Source: Smallanthus sonchifolius
Taxonomy: Eukaryota; Streptophyta; Magnoliopsida; Asterales; Asteraceae
DNA length: 64,000 bases
Direction: 5' to 3'
NCBI GenBank assembly: GCA_023525975.1
Contig: CM042032.1
Coordinates: 15,320,001-15,384,000, forward strand
Of the stretch, positions 35,107 to 44,823 are shown one piece after another. The notes beneath the pieces are model-generated. The model searched no databases and was not told where the DNA came from. It saw nothing but the letters and a program-made list of their open reading frames with translations. The translations under genes and the position numbers were made by a program. The first letter of the stretch is position 1. Every line of letters begins with the position of its first letter.

Positions 35107-36237
35107 ATGGGGGAGTTAAGCATGAATCTAGATCCAGAAATTCAGGAACCGATTGTACCGGAGACGAGAGTGCATAGGAATCATCCAATCGACAACATTA
35201 TTGGTGATCCTTATGCCGACATTCAGACTCGTCATCGAACAATCACTGAGAACACCAGTCTTCATACAGAGATACTTGACACTGGTGTCATGGAAACATG
35301 TCTGCATGCTGCATTCGTGTCCCAGTTAGAGCCGAAGAATGTGAAGGAGGCTCTCACTGATAACTGCTGGATTGAGGCGATGCAAGATGAATTGTCTCAA
35401 TTCCAAAAGTTGCATGTGTGGGATTTGGTTGACTTGCCAAAAGGCTTTCAGCCAATTGGAACCAGATGGGTGTTCAAATGCAAGACGGATGATCGTCATT
35501 TTGTTGTGAAGAACAAAGCAAGATTGGTTGTTCAGGGTTTTTATCAGCAAGAGGGCTTGGATTACACGGAAGTATATGCCCCAGTTGCTAGAATTGAGGA
35601 CATTCGACTGTTCTTGGCTTATGCCACATATGTCGGCTTCAAGGTCTATCAACTTGATGTGAAGAGTGCTTTCCTATATGGTAAAGTTCATGAAGAAGTC
35701 TATGTCACTCAGCCTCCCGGTTTTGAAGATCCGCATAATATCAATAAAGTGTATAAGCTCGCCAAAGCACTTTATGGTCTTCATCAAGCACCGCGGACAT
35801 GGTATGAGACATTATCTAAACATTTACTGTCTAATGGTTTCGATCGTGGACATATTGACTCGACTCTCTTCATAAGGAAAGCAGGAGGTGACATTCTTCT
35901 TGTACAAGTATATGTCGACGACATCATTTTTGGGTCTACCAATGAAGGGATGTGTAGGGAATTCGAGCAGGTGATGAAGTCTAAATTTGAAATGAGTAAT
36001 ATGGGTGAATTGTCGTTCTTCCTGGGTCTGCAAGTCAGTCAAATAGAGGATGGCATTTATCTACATCAAACTAAGTATGTGCAGCACATCTTATCAAAAT
36101 ACAAGATGAATGATAGCAGTACTTATGGAACACCTATCCCAGTCAATCATGGTCTGCATCCTGACAAAGATGGAAAGGATGTAGACAGCAGATTGTACCG
36201 TGGGATGATTGGATCACTTATGTATCTCACAACTTAA
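35107..36237 (+). pseudogene. Copia-A reverse transcriptase
   Basis: A 376-codon frame. Conserved steps are WVFKCKTDDR (about 121-130), KARLVVQGF, YAPVARIEDIR, QLDVKSAFLYG (182-192), the PPGFEDP block, ALYGLHQAPRTWY, and the active-site YVDD (269-272) followed by IIFGST, all intact. SFFLGLQVSQ and the RGMIGSLMYLT block complete the domain. It ends in a TAA at 36235-36237 just before RPDIMFA. The first Met at 35107 lies inside the integrase-RT linker and is not a real start. Confidence 0.92.
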
Positions 36238-36850
36238 AGACCCGATATAATGTTTGCTGTGTGCTTGTGCTCAAGGTTTCAGTCTCAACCGAAGGAGTCA
36301 CATATGATAGCTGTTAAGAGAATTTTTAGATACCTGAAAGGAAAACCCCGATTAGGTCTTTGGTACTCTAAGCAGCAGTCATTCGACTTCAAAGCCTACA
36401 CTGATTCAGATTATGGCGGTTGTAACCTTGACAGAAAGTCAACTTCTGGTGGATGTCAATTCTTAGGAGACAGACTGGTTTCCTGCCAGTGTAAGAAGCA
36501 GTCAACGGTTTCTGTCTCAACTTGTGAAGCAGAATACATTGCTGCAGCGAGCGGTTGTTCTCAGATACTATGGATTCAGTAGCAGTTGAGAGACTATGGC
36601 TTAAACTTCACTGGAACTCCTCTATTCATTGACAACAATGCCACCATGTCCATCACAAATAACCCGGTGAAACATTCCAAAACTAAACACATAGAGATTC
36701 GCCATCATTTCATCCGTGATTGTGCTGAAAAGCATTTAATCGAACTTGTAAAACATTGATGACAATCTTGCTGACCTTTTCACAAAGGCATTTGATCGAT
36801 CCCGTTTTGAGCATCTTGTCAACTTGATAGGAATGTTCAATCCTAAGTGA
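36238..36850 (+). pseudogene. Copia-A RNase H
   Basis: Follows RT directly: KRIFRYLKG, YTDSDYGGC (first Asp), RKSTSGGCQFLG, CEAEYIAAASG (Glu), IDNNATMSITNNP (Asp) and HSKTKHIEIRHHFIRD. A TAG at 36580-36582 interrupts the frame and a frameshift lies near 36755, before LADLFTKAFDRSRF and the final stop (about 36848). Confidence 0.88.
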
Positions 36851-38144
36851 AAACTATGTTTTCTTAACTTAATTCAATTCATGGAAGTTAAATTTTTAAT
36901 TCTTTTAAATTTTCTATATAGTTCTTTTAGTTTTTAAAATATTTTACAAAAAAAAAATAGAAAATGGAGAAAATTTCAAAGTTAACTTGAGAAAAGAGGA
37001 AATGATAATACATCAGAAATGATCTAAACACCATATGGGAAATAATTGCGTCATGTTTACTTAATTGTTTAAATTATTATGTTTTTAATCTGTTTATTTA
37101 CAAGTAATTTGAATTGTCAGTAGGCTGTATGCGTCTTTGAATCACTAGTAGTGTGAAAACTAAATCTAAATTACAACTGTGAATTGAACCCATGTTTGCA
37201 AGTGTGTGTGCGTAAAAGAATAGAAAAGATCATTATCAGATAAAGGATGTTAGATTTTGGCAATAATTTTCTTTTGAGATCAGTTTCGGGTTATGTCGTT
37301 AGCACAATTAATGCGGTTCATCTCACTGCCCATCACAAGTATGCAAGGAGAGATTGAATCAAGATATGTCTCTGCATTAACCGTTGAGCATGTTTTCACC
37401 CTTGAATCACTCCTGATTCATTGAAATCAAATCTAGATAAAAGTTGGATCCCCTTACCTGATAATCAAACACCATATCTATTATCCTGAATCATCATCCC
37501 GATATTCAAAGAAGAAAATCACATGAAACCAAGACAAATGAATCATTCGATTCTGAATCTTATGATTCCCGATAATCCTTATGGATTCTGCTTGATTTTT
37601 TTTTCCTGTGCTAATAGATGTAGCTTCATTCTGAAAATCTAGAAAATCATTGGGAAAATCTTAGATGCCTTGAGATAGTGTAAGTTAGAATAGCATATCA
37701 GTGGGGTACACGTTGTATATCTTATAATTAATACCTTAATACACAAGAACATGATACAAAGATGCGTATAGTTTCAAATCTTATAATATTGTCAACTTGA
37801 ATTACTTGTTTATGTGCTTATTGCGTATGAATAAAGAGTAATACATGACATGATCCCATATTCTTTGATGTTTATTTTGTATCGTTTTTGCTAAAAGATA
37901 GCCTGATATGATCCTCTGCTCGTGTCTTTGATAAAAAATAGTTTGTGTGAATACGTGTATATATCTATCTAGAAAAGAACAAAAAGATTTTAAGTTTATG
38001 CATTGTTCAAATTTAATCAGAAAAAAAGCCAAAAAGATTATTTTATGTTTAACCTTCATGAATTGTATTTGAAACCTCGTGATTGAATATTTTTTATCTT
38101 GTTTGTTCGTTGATTTGAAAAATCTTCATAATTCTGAGTTGGAA
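36851..38144 (+). other. Copia-A spacer after pol
   Basis: 1.3 kb without a gene, AT-rich. It is conserved in reverse in element C: for example 37790-37870 matches about 59740-59830, and 37330-37560 matches about 60050-60290. Conservation of noncoding sequence in a second copy shows that it belongs to the element. Confidence 0.75.
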
Positions 38145-38149
38145 ATTTG

Positions 38150-38286
38150 CGCACTTAAGGGATGTGCGTACTTGATAAGTTCGCACGAAGTAAGCCTTGC
38201 GTACTTAACAAGTACGCAAGAGTTAAGTCCTGCGTACTTGTAAGTACGCAAGAGTTAACTCGTGCGCACTTAACAAGTACGCACGA
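38150..38286 (+). repeat. Palindrome array before the downstream ORF (array 1)
   Basis: Copies of the LTR palindrome (TGCGTACTTAACAAGTACGCA and variants) at about 38150, 38165, 38196, 38228 and 38262, with a period near 33 bp in the last three. It ends 16 bp before a TATA box, the same arrangement as in the LTR. Confidence 0.88.
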
Positions 38287-38301
38287 CCGATAAGTGAGGG
38301 G

Positions 38302-38309
38302 TATAAAAG
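38302..38309 (+). promoter_or_regulatory. Candidate internal promoter TATA box
   Basis: TATAAAAG preceded by GGGG and followed by CGACACTTAGAAATTTT. Element C has the equivalent TATAAATA in the same context (59310-59317 on the minus strand). It would drive a short mRNA for the downstream ORF. A CT-rich leader follows (38335-38440). Confidence 0.6.
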
Positions 38310-38445
38310 CGACACTTAGAAATTTTTTTCAGTTTCAAGCCTTCAAACCGATCACTTTCCCTCTGCAAATTTAACTCAAAATCGATTGTGTCTAAACCAT
38401 CTTTTCGTCCCGTCTATACTTTCATCATCTCATTACATCGCATTG

Positions 38446-39063
38446 GTGAGAATTTAGACCGATTCCATCCATAAAATAGTGACATTCGACCGATTTGTGA
38501 CTTAGAAAACTTTAGGTTAAAATCTTGAATTTTTGGGTAAAATTTGTGGTTGGTTGGGTAACATACTGTGTGTTTCATGCAAATAGGAACCTTAATCGAT
38601 TTTCTAATCACCCTTTGATCCTCGATTTGAGCCGTCCGTTGAAGTTTACTCGACAGTGGGTCGGCGACGGTGTTAGGTCAAAATTGGTGAAATGTTGGTA
38701 GTTTGTGGTGTTGATAATGGTCCCATAGGTTAGCATCCTTGATTCCGACCTAGTGGTGACCTAATCGACCCGTTTCTTTTGAACGACCAATCAACTTCTG
38801 AATTTTGTTCTTAAGTGTTGTTCTTGCGCACTTAACAAGTACGCAAGAAGCAATTCCTGCGTACTTGTTAAGTACGCAAGAAGAAAAAGCTGCGCACTTG
38901 CTAAGTACGCAGCACCAACACTTAGAAATTTTTCTAAGTCTGAAATTTTTGTTCAATGAGTAACTACTACACCATGTCATGTTTGTTTGTTTCCAATAAC
39001 ATACGTTGTTCTGATTATGTTTTCTGTGTGTCTTCTGATTATGTTTTCTGTGTGTCTCTGCAG
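38446..39063 (+). other. Candidate leader intron of the downstream ORF
   Basis: The donor-like site is CATTG/GTGAGA (GT at 38446) and the acceptor-like site is TTTTCTGTGTGTCTCTGCAG ending at 39063, giving a 618-base intron. The ORF ATG is at 39067, three bases after the acceptor. The donor context is conserved in element C. A second palindrome array (38815-38915) lies inside. No transcript evidence is available, so this is inference. Confidence 0.5.
38815..38915 (+). repeat. Palindrome array 2 before the downstream ORF
   Basis: Three copies of the Copia-A palindrome (about 38824, 38855, 38889), then ACTTAGAAATTTTTC as after array 1, but without a TATA box. The module has been duplicated in the spacer. 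Confidence 0.85.
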
Positions 39064-39066
39064 ACT

Positions 39067-42000
39067 ATGGCTAGGGCATTCACTAACGAATTCAACTTGT
39101 TAGCGAACACTCAACCTGAGTGGAAAGGGGCAGCTTTGCAATATCGGGAGATCGTTGATTTTCTGAACCGATCAAGAATAAGTTATGCAATCTCGGCTGA
39201 CCCAACAGTCTCAAGACCTTACTTGGAGCAATTCTGGGAGACGGCAGAGCACAACTGCACGGTATCCCCTAATGTCATAAGGGCTATCGTTGATGGTCGG
39301 GCTATTGTTTTCTCTGAGGATACAATAAGAAGGGTCTTGCAGTTCGGAGACCTCGCTACCGACCTGACATCCTATCCATATTACTATGTGGATGGGTGTT
39401 GGAGGCATAGAATGGGATATGTCGGAGCGAGGGACTATGCTTCTTACAATAAGATGTGGGTATTGGATCAATGGCGGTATTTTACCCACATCATGATCGT
39501 GTGCATCTCGTCAAGAAAAGCCAGGAAAGATGCCATGGGTCATGACCTTGCAGCAGCCATGGTGGGCTTGTATCTTAATAGGGGCTACAACTTCTCTCGC
39601 TACATCTTCAAAGCAATCAATGATCAGATCAATACAGCAGAGAAGTTTAGGTTCCTATTGTACCCGAGGTTTGTTCAACTCTTGATTGATGATGCATTGC
39701 CAAACCTACGTGCTATCGGGGAGAGACTGCAAGTAAAACAGGTGGACAAGAGAGTATTTGCTCAGTTTCTAAAGCCAGGCAGTGTAGAACCTACCCCTGT
39801 GCATACTGAACTCTTTGGCCACCTAATTAATGAAGCATATGTCGCACCAGAAGATTGGAATTGGTACTGTCCCAATTCGGCACCAGAGATGAGTGATGAC
39901 TCTGATGAACAACAAGAAGAAGAGAATGAAAGTGATGGAGGTGGTGATGGAGGTGGTGATGGTGGTGCTGAGGAATCCGATTCAGAAGCAACAGAATCAG
40001 ATTCTTCTGATTCCGATGACGCACCATCCCAGGCACACCCGAGGAAATCGGCACAGGTAACCCCGCCTGCGTCTTCTTCTAAAAGAAAGCGACAAAGCTC
40101 GAGCAGCGAATATGAGCCGACCTCTGACTCTGACGCTGCTCTACAAAGACAAAGGCAAGAGAGTGCTAACAAGAAGAGGGGCGATAGGCAAGAGGTTGCT
40201 ATCCCCAGGGTTGTAGAGATCCCGACCGTGTAGCAAGTACAAGCTGCGGCTGCCAGTCCAGAGTCAGAATCTACCCCATCAGCACAACAACTGTACAGAA
40301 GGAGGAGAAGGCCACTAGTACAAGGTAATGTGGCAGTCACGGCGGTCACAGAGGAGATTCCTGTGACGGTGACCCTCCCTACTCCAACCGTCCAGGTGAC
40401 AGTGACTACTCCACTTCTCACGGAGTCAGTCACCATCACCCCAACCATAACACCCACTCCCATCATTACATCCCCACTCCCACAACACCACTGAGCCGTC
40501 AGGTCAACCCTTCAACTATGGTGATTTCTCACAAGGGTTTGACTTTGACACAATCTTCTCCTCCCCCATCCATAATGCTGAAGCCTCATCTTCTAGGCAT
40601 TCTGATCCGTATGAAGCAAGGATCAATGTCTTAGAGACCCAAGTTGCTGGAATGTTGAAGACCATTCAAAAGTCAAAGGAGGAGTCTGATGCTCAACAAG
40701 CACAGATCAATTTCCTGGCCGATGAAGTTAGGATTCTCCACAGCCAGAGAACAGGGACAAATGAGCAACTGAAGAATGTTATGGCACAGAACAAGCTGCT
40801 AATGAAAACCAATGAAATGATTCTAGGCCACAGAACTTCACTTGAGCTAAGGATGGATTTACAGAGAAAAGAGCACGAAGCGATGGTCAAATTAGTTGAA
40901 GAAGTGACCAAGAAGCTTGGTGCTCAGGGGGAGAAAGGGAAAGAGAAGGAGAAAGAGAGAGAAAATAAATCCACTGGTGCTGAGCCTTGTCATCCAGTCG
41001 ACTTGACTAAGGATGATGATAAAGAAAAGGATCCTGAAGCCGGTCCTAGTGGAGGTGAGCACCAAGCTTTGGCGATTGTGCCCATCTCTTCTATTCCAAT
41101 GGCTGAGGGGGAGTCTACTCAGCAAGAGGGTGGTGATACCTCTGGTGGTGGTGGTGATAAAGGGAAGTCAGTGGCTGAAGTACTTAAGGACTTATCTGAT
41201 GATGAGATCCTATATCTAGAGCCTGACTATTCTAAAGAAGCACAGATCGATGCTCTCTTCAATCTATAAGAAGGAGAGATCGACTCTGGTGATGACTGGA
41301 ATGATGAAGATGAGGACGTGGTAATAGAGATTCCCAAGGGCGACGGGGAAGGAGAGTACGAGTTAGAGGATGGTGAGATCTTTGAAGTACCATCGCTCGA
41401 ATCTCTGCTCGAAACAGGCTCAGTTGACATGGCAAGTAATGGTGAAGCAACAACTGAAGCCTCCCCAGTCGACCCTATACCTGTGGACCCCGAGGCACCA
41501 AAAGATAAAGACATGCCTTCTGCATCATCTAAGGGTCCAGCTCCCGTGTGGTAAAAGACATCCATCACAGACAAGCATGGAGCTACAGGTATGATCTTGG
41601 CTGTTAGGTTCGAGGAGGACAAGCAGCTGTTCGCCTTCAAAAGATCTGGGGGGTTCAATACTTGAAACCAACCAGTGAGGCGTTCAACTCTTTGCCCAAG
41701 TACGACCTTGTGAACCTCACAAACCGCGACCTGCTGAGTCACTCGAGTCATGCAGTAGCAATGGGTTTGTGGGTAACACTACAGCGGTAAGCAAGATCAG
41801 GGAAATTCAAATACTTCAAACCTCAAGTGCCCAGAAGAGTCAAGGATAAGTACGCTGTACATCCTGTGACTAAGAAGCACATAAAGATATTGGTATACAA
41901 GCCAGTGCAATGTGAAACTAAGATTCCCTTGAGCAAGTTATCTCAAGATATTCTTGGTGACATGTGGTACTGGTACGTAGATCCAAAAACGGGCAAGGCT

Positions 42001-42240
42001 GTGATCATGGGAAAGGTTCGTTCCGAGAGTGGGAACACAGTACCAAAAGAACTGATCAGAATCTTTGATGAAGTCTGCTTTATCAACTTTTCTGTGAAAG
42101 ATCTGGAGGTACTAGCAGAACGCTACTGTGTCCACACGGACGAATGGACAAAGCTCCTTGCTTCTAAATATGACAAGGTGATTAAGTTCTGCCTTGATTA
42201 CAAGAAGAAGATGGAAGCTAAGGAGCCAGTGATGTGAAGA
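39067..42240 (+). pseudogene. Copia-A downstream (env-position) ORF, broken
   Basis: The ATG at 39067 (MARAFTNEFNLL) is chosen over an upstream in-frame ATG at 38956 because C and D start with the same MAR at the same place. The N-terminal module (about residues 1-260) has FLNRSR, SADP, EQFWETA, SEDTIRRVLQ, MGYVGARDY, WRYFTHIMIVCISSRKA, NRGYNFSRYIF and LLYPRFVQLL. An Asp/Glu/Ser-rich stretch follows, then a Gln/Glu-rich coiled-coil-like zone (about 40630-40930). The C-terminal module has DILGDMWYWYVDPKTGKAV, INFSVKDLEVL and HTDEW, ending near 42237. Stops fall at 40231, 41267, 41551 and about 41788, with frameshifts near 40490 and 41650. Its position matches the Sirevirus env-like ORF. I see no clear signal peptide or membrane segment, so an envelope role is unproven. 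Confidence 0.82.
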
Positions 42241-42283
42241 CTGAAGATTGAAGACTGAAGACGATGAAGATCCCGAGATGTTG

Positions 42284-42296
42284 TCAAGGGGGAGTT
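42284..42296 (+). promoter_or_regulatory. Copia-A polypurine tract
   Basis: CAAGGGGGAGTT directly before the 3' LTR. The equivalents in C and D are GTCAAGGAGGAGTT and TCAAGGGGGAGTC. Confidence 0.85.
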
Positions 42297-42838
42297 TGTT
42301 GATGCACTTTCCTGTGACAACACTCTGGATAGAGTCTTAGTTTGCATTTCTAATGTCTGTAATTTGTCTTTGTATGTATGAGTCATTATGTAATTGTTTA
42401 TCGAGTTGTATTTACTTTTACATAATGTATGTTGCATTTCTTCCAAGTGTTTTGCGCACTTACATGTGCGCAGGAGAAAGCTCCTGCGTACTTAGCAAGT
42501 ACGCAGGAAGACCCATGCGTACTTGCTAAGTACGCAAGAGCATTTGGTCCTGCACACTTGCTAAGTGCGCAGGCATCAGGTCTGTATAAATAGGTTTGGT
42601 TCACAGAGGATAAGTACGCAGAACTCATATCTTAGACGAACTCAGTTTGTTAAGTACGCAATTTGTAATCTCTCTGTAACCGTCGAGTGTTTATAATAGA
42701 AAGAGCTTTTATTGTGACTCTCGTGTTTGGTTTACTTTGTTTTAGTTAGACTCTCCGCCTAGTCACGGGTATTCCGCACCCGGTCCGACTAGTAGACCAC
42801 CTGCATGCAACGATCCGTCACACACGAAGGGACCTACA
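42297..42838 (+). repeat. Copia-A 3' LTR
   Basis: 542 bp, same ends as the 5' LTR, with palindromes at about 42453-42573 and TATAAATA at 42585-42592. The AAACA duplication follows. Confidence 0.95.
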
Positions 42839-43016
42839 AAACATAAACATTGTCTTAACATAAACTCAAGTAATTGGGATGTCAGTTGTGCCGAGTACCC
42901 GTCACACCTTACCACGTCCCTTCTTCTTTCTACTTGAAGTGCATACAAAAAGTCAGCTAACACTGGTGAGTTCTAGTTTAAAAGCAATCAGATATTAACA
43001 TTATTTTATATGAATA

Positions 43017-43019
43017 AAC

Positions 43020-43052
<33 letters not shown>
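43017..43052. repeat. (TA)n then (TATG)n microsatellite
   Basis: About 12 TA units followed by TATGTATGTATG, inside the Gypsy-1 5' LTR. Confidence 0.9.
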
Positions 43053-43053
<1 letters not shown>

Positions 43054-43550
43054 TATTTGTACATTCTTTACATTACTACTTTCATATAATATTCATAGTT
43101 GGTACGTATATAAATACACCATGCTTACTTCTTGGTGCACATTCATTGGTCATACACATATGAGTGATCAACCCGTCATTTGCTTACGTAAGTCACAAAG
43201 ACAAACATTCCCGAACTACCGTCGTAGCCCATTTACTTAATCGTCTGACACTAGAAACCTTCCGTCATATCTTAAACCGTACGACAAACCTTCGGCCGTC
43301 CGTCTTTACCGTCCAGCCGTCGTAATCCGTCATATTCGCCTGTCTGCCCTAAGGCATCCATTTCCCATGCGACTATTATTTATGCAACCGTTCTACTTAT
43401 AATAATACGGCAATTCCTTCGACCATCCAATAATGTCTTTCATACGTCCTAGCTGATGAAGGAACGAATATGTCCCGGTTATAAAATAGTCACGTGGTCG
43501 TCCGTCTACCGAAGTAGCCGTTATCATCGAAGCGTCCATAACGTTTACTT

Positions 43551-43900
43551 ATACTTGGCAAGCAATATATACATGGATATAAAGCAAGATTTCATTCTTA
43601 CACGTTATGTTATTCTTTTCATACTTGGCAAGCAATATATACATGGATATAAAGCAAGATTTCATTCTTACACGTTATGTTATTCTTTTCATACTTGGCA
43701 AGCAATATATACATGGATATAAAGCAAGATTTCATTCTTACACATTGTGTCATTCTTTTCATACTTGGCAACCAATATATACATAGATATAAAGCAAGAT
43801 TTCATTCTTACACATTGTGTCATTCTTTTCGTACTTGGCAAGCAATATATACATAGATATAAAGCAAGATTTCATTCTTACGTGCTATGTCATGCTTTCA
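43551..43900. repeat. Five-copy 70 bp minisatellite in Gypsy-1 LTR
   Basis: Units starting ATACTTGGCAAGCAATATAT at 43551, 43621, 43691, 43761 and 43831, so the period is exactly 70 bp. The first three units are nearly identical and the last two share CACATTGTGTC. Open frames across it merely reflect the repeat. It has no counterpart in the Gypsy-2 LTR. Confidence 0.93.
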
Positions 43901-43988
43901 TTTCTTTATTTAAAAACATGCGCGTCATACTTATATTCAACATGTATTGTCATGTAGCACACAACATAACATTCATTCATATCATGTA

Positions 43989-44775
43989 TGTAGGATCGTG
44001 AAATTACAAGATGGTTCTGTTCTTAGTTGAAATTGGCGGAAACAATAACAACTACACAAGTGTAATCGAGCAAGCAGAAAGAATACTTTTAAGAACACTG
44101 TTGTATTAAGCTTTTGCAGATAAACGATTACAATTGAAAAACTCAATCAAAAGACATACAACGTACACTTACAATGAAGTGTTTACAGATTATTTATACT
44201 CAGTTAGAATCAAGACAGCCCCTTGATTCTAAGGATCAGATCTAACACAGACCGTTGATCTGTTGTATCTAGCTAACTATTACACGTTTTGTCTATTTCT
44301 AGTTAACTTTATTGAAGCGTCTTCTTTATGCATCATTACTTGCATGCTTGGAGAAGAGCATTGTTGTCCGTCATTGGTTGTGCCATTGCGGTTCCTTCTG
44401 CTTTGAGTGTGTCAGTTGCTTTTGCAGAAAGTTGTCAGTGACGCTTGGTATGGATAGTCAGCTGCAACGATTTGTCTTCAAGGCACAAGGCTGTCAACAA
44501 CAAAGATGTTGATCAACAGCAAGATGTAACCATCCAAAGCTGCTGATGATTTGCCTGTCAGCAGCATCAAGTGTTGATGCTGCTGAGAAGCCTATCCACA
44601 GCAACTTTGGTCTTCAGCAGATAAGGCTATCCGCAGCAGATTTGTTCTTCAGCAGGAGAACAAGTATCCGCAGCAGATAAGCTTGTCCGCAGCAGTTTGT
44701 TGGTCAGCAACAAACTCTGAGATCAGCATCATTTGTACTTAGAGAATTTTGTAGCCATCAGTCTTTGGTTCTACA
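43989..44775 (-). repeat. Element-B 3' LTR
   Basis: 787 bp. On the minus strand it starts TGTAGAACC and ends CCTACA. U3 is rich in CAGCAG/CTGCTG words arranged as inverted repeats, including a perfect 12 bp stem with a 3-base loop (44559-44585). TATAAATA lies downstream at 44191-44198 (minus). Confidence 0.93.
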
Positions 44776-44790
44776 AATTCCCCCTAGACT
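44776..44790 (-). promoter_or_regulatory. Element-B polypurine tract
   Basis: The minus strand reads AGTCTAGGGGGAATT immediately before the 3' LTR. Confidence 0.8.
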
Positions 44791-44823
44791 GATGCTACCA
44801 AAATTCTCTTACTGCCTTTGTTG

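Larger units (their letters stand above)
6370..42838 (+). mobile_element. Copia-A: Sirevirus-like Copia element with an env-position ORF
   Basis: Complete Ty1/Copia retrotransposon on the plus strand, bracketed by the 5 bp duplication AAACA (6365-6369, 42839-42843). Its two 542 bp LTRs differ at about 11 positions by eye (about 98% identical). The order is LTR, PBS, leader, gag, protease, integrase, RT, RNase H, spacer, downstream ORF, PPT, LTR. Integrase before RT is diagnostic of Copia. Without the nested Gypsy-2 and the extra duplication it is about 13.6 kb, large for Copia. The long gag and the ORF after pol place it near the Sirevirus/Maximus lineage. Gag and pol carry several stops, so this copy is not autonomous. 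Confidence 0.92.

Noticed and set aside
36574..36592. TAG CAG TTG in Copia-A, similar to the leaky read-through context known from SIRE1
   Set aside because: It lies inside RNase H, before the last conserved blocks, not between pol and the downstream ORF. A simple CAG to TAG mutation explains it.
39762..40466. 234-codon antisense frame opposite the Copia-A downstream ORF
   Set aside because: Its Ser/Pro/Val-rich sequence is the mirror of the acidic GAT/GAA-rich coding strand.
43456..44001. Open frames across the 70 bp repeat
   Set aside because: They are the minisatellite read in different phases (70 is not a multiple of 3).
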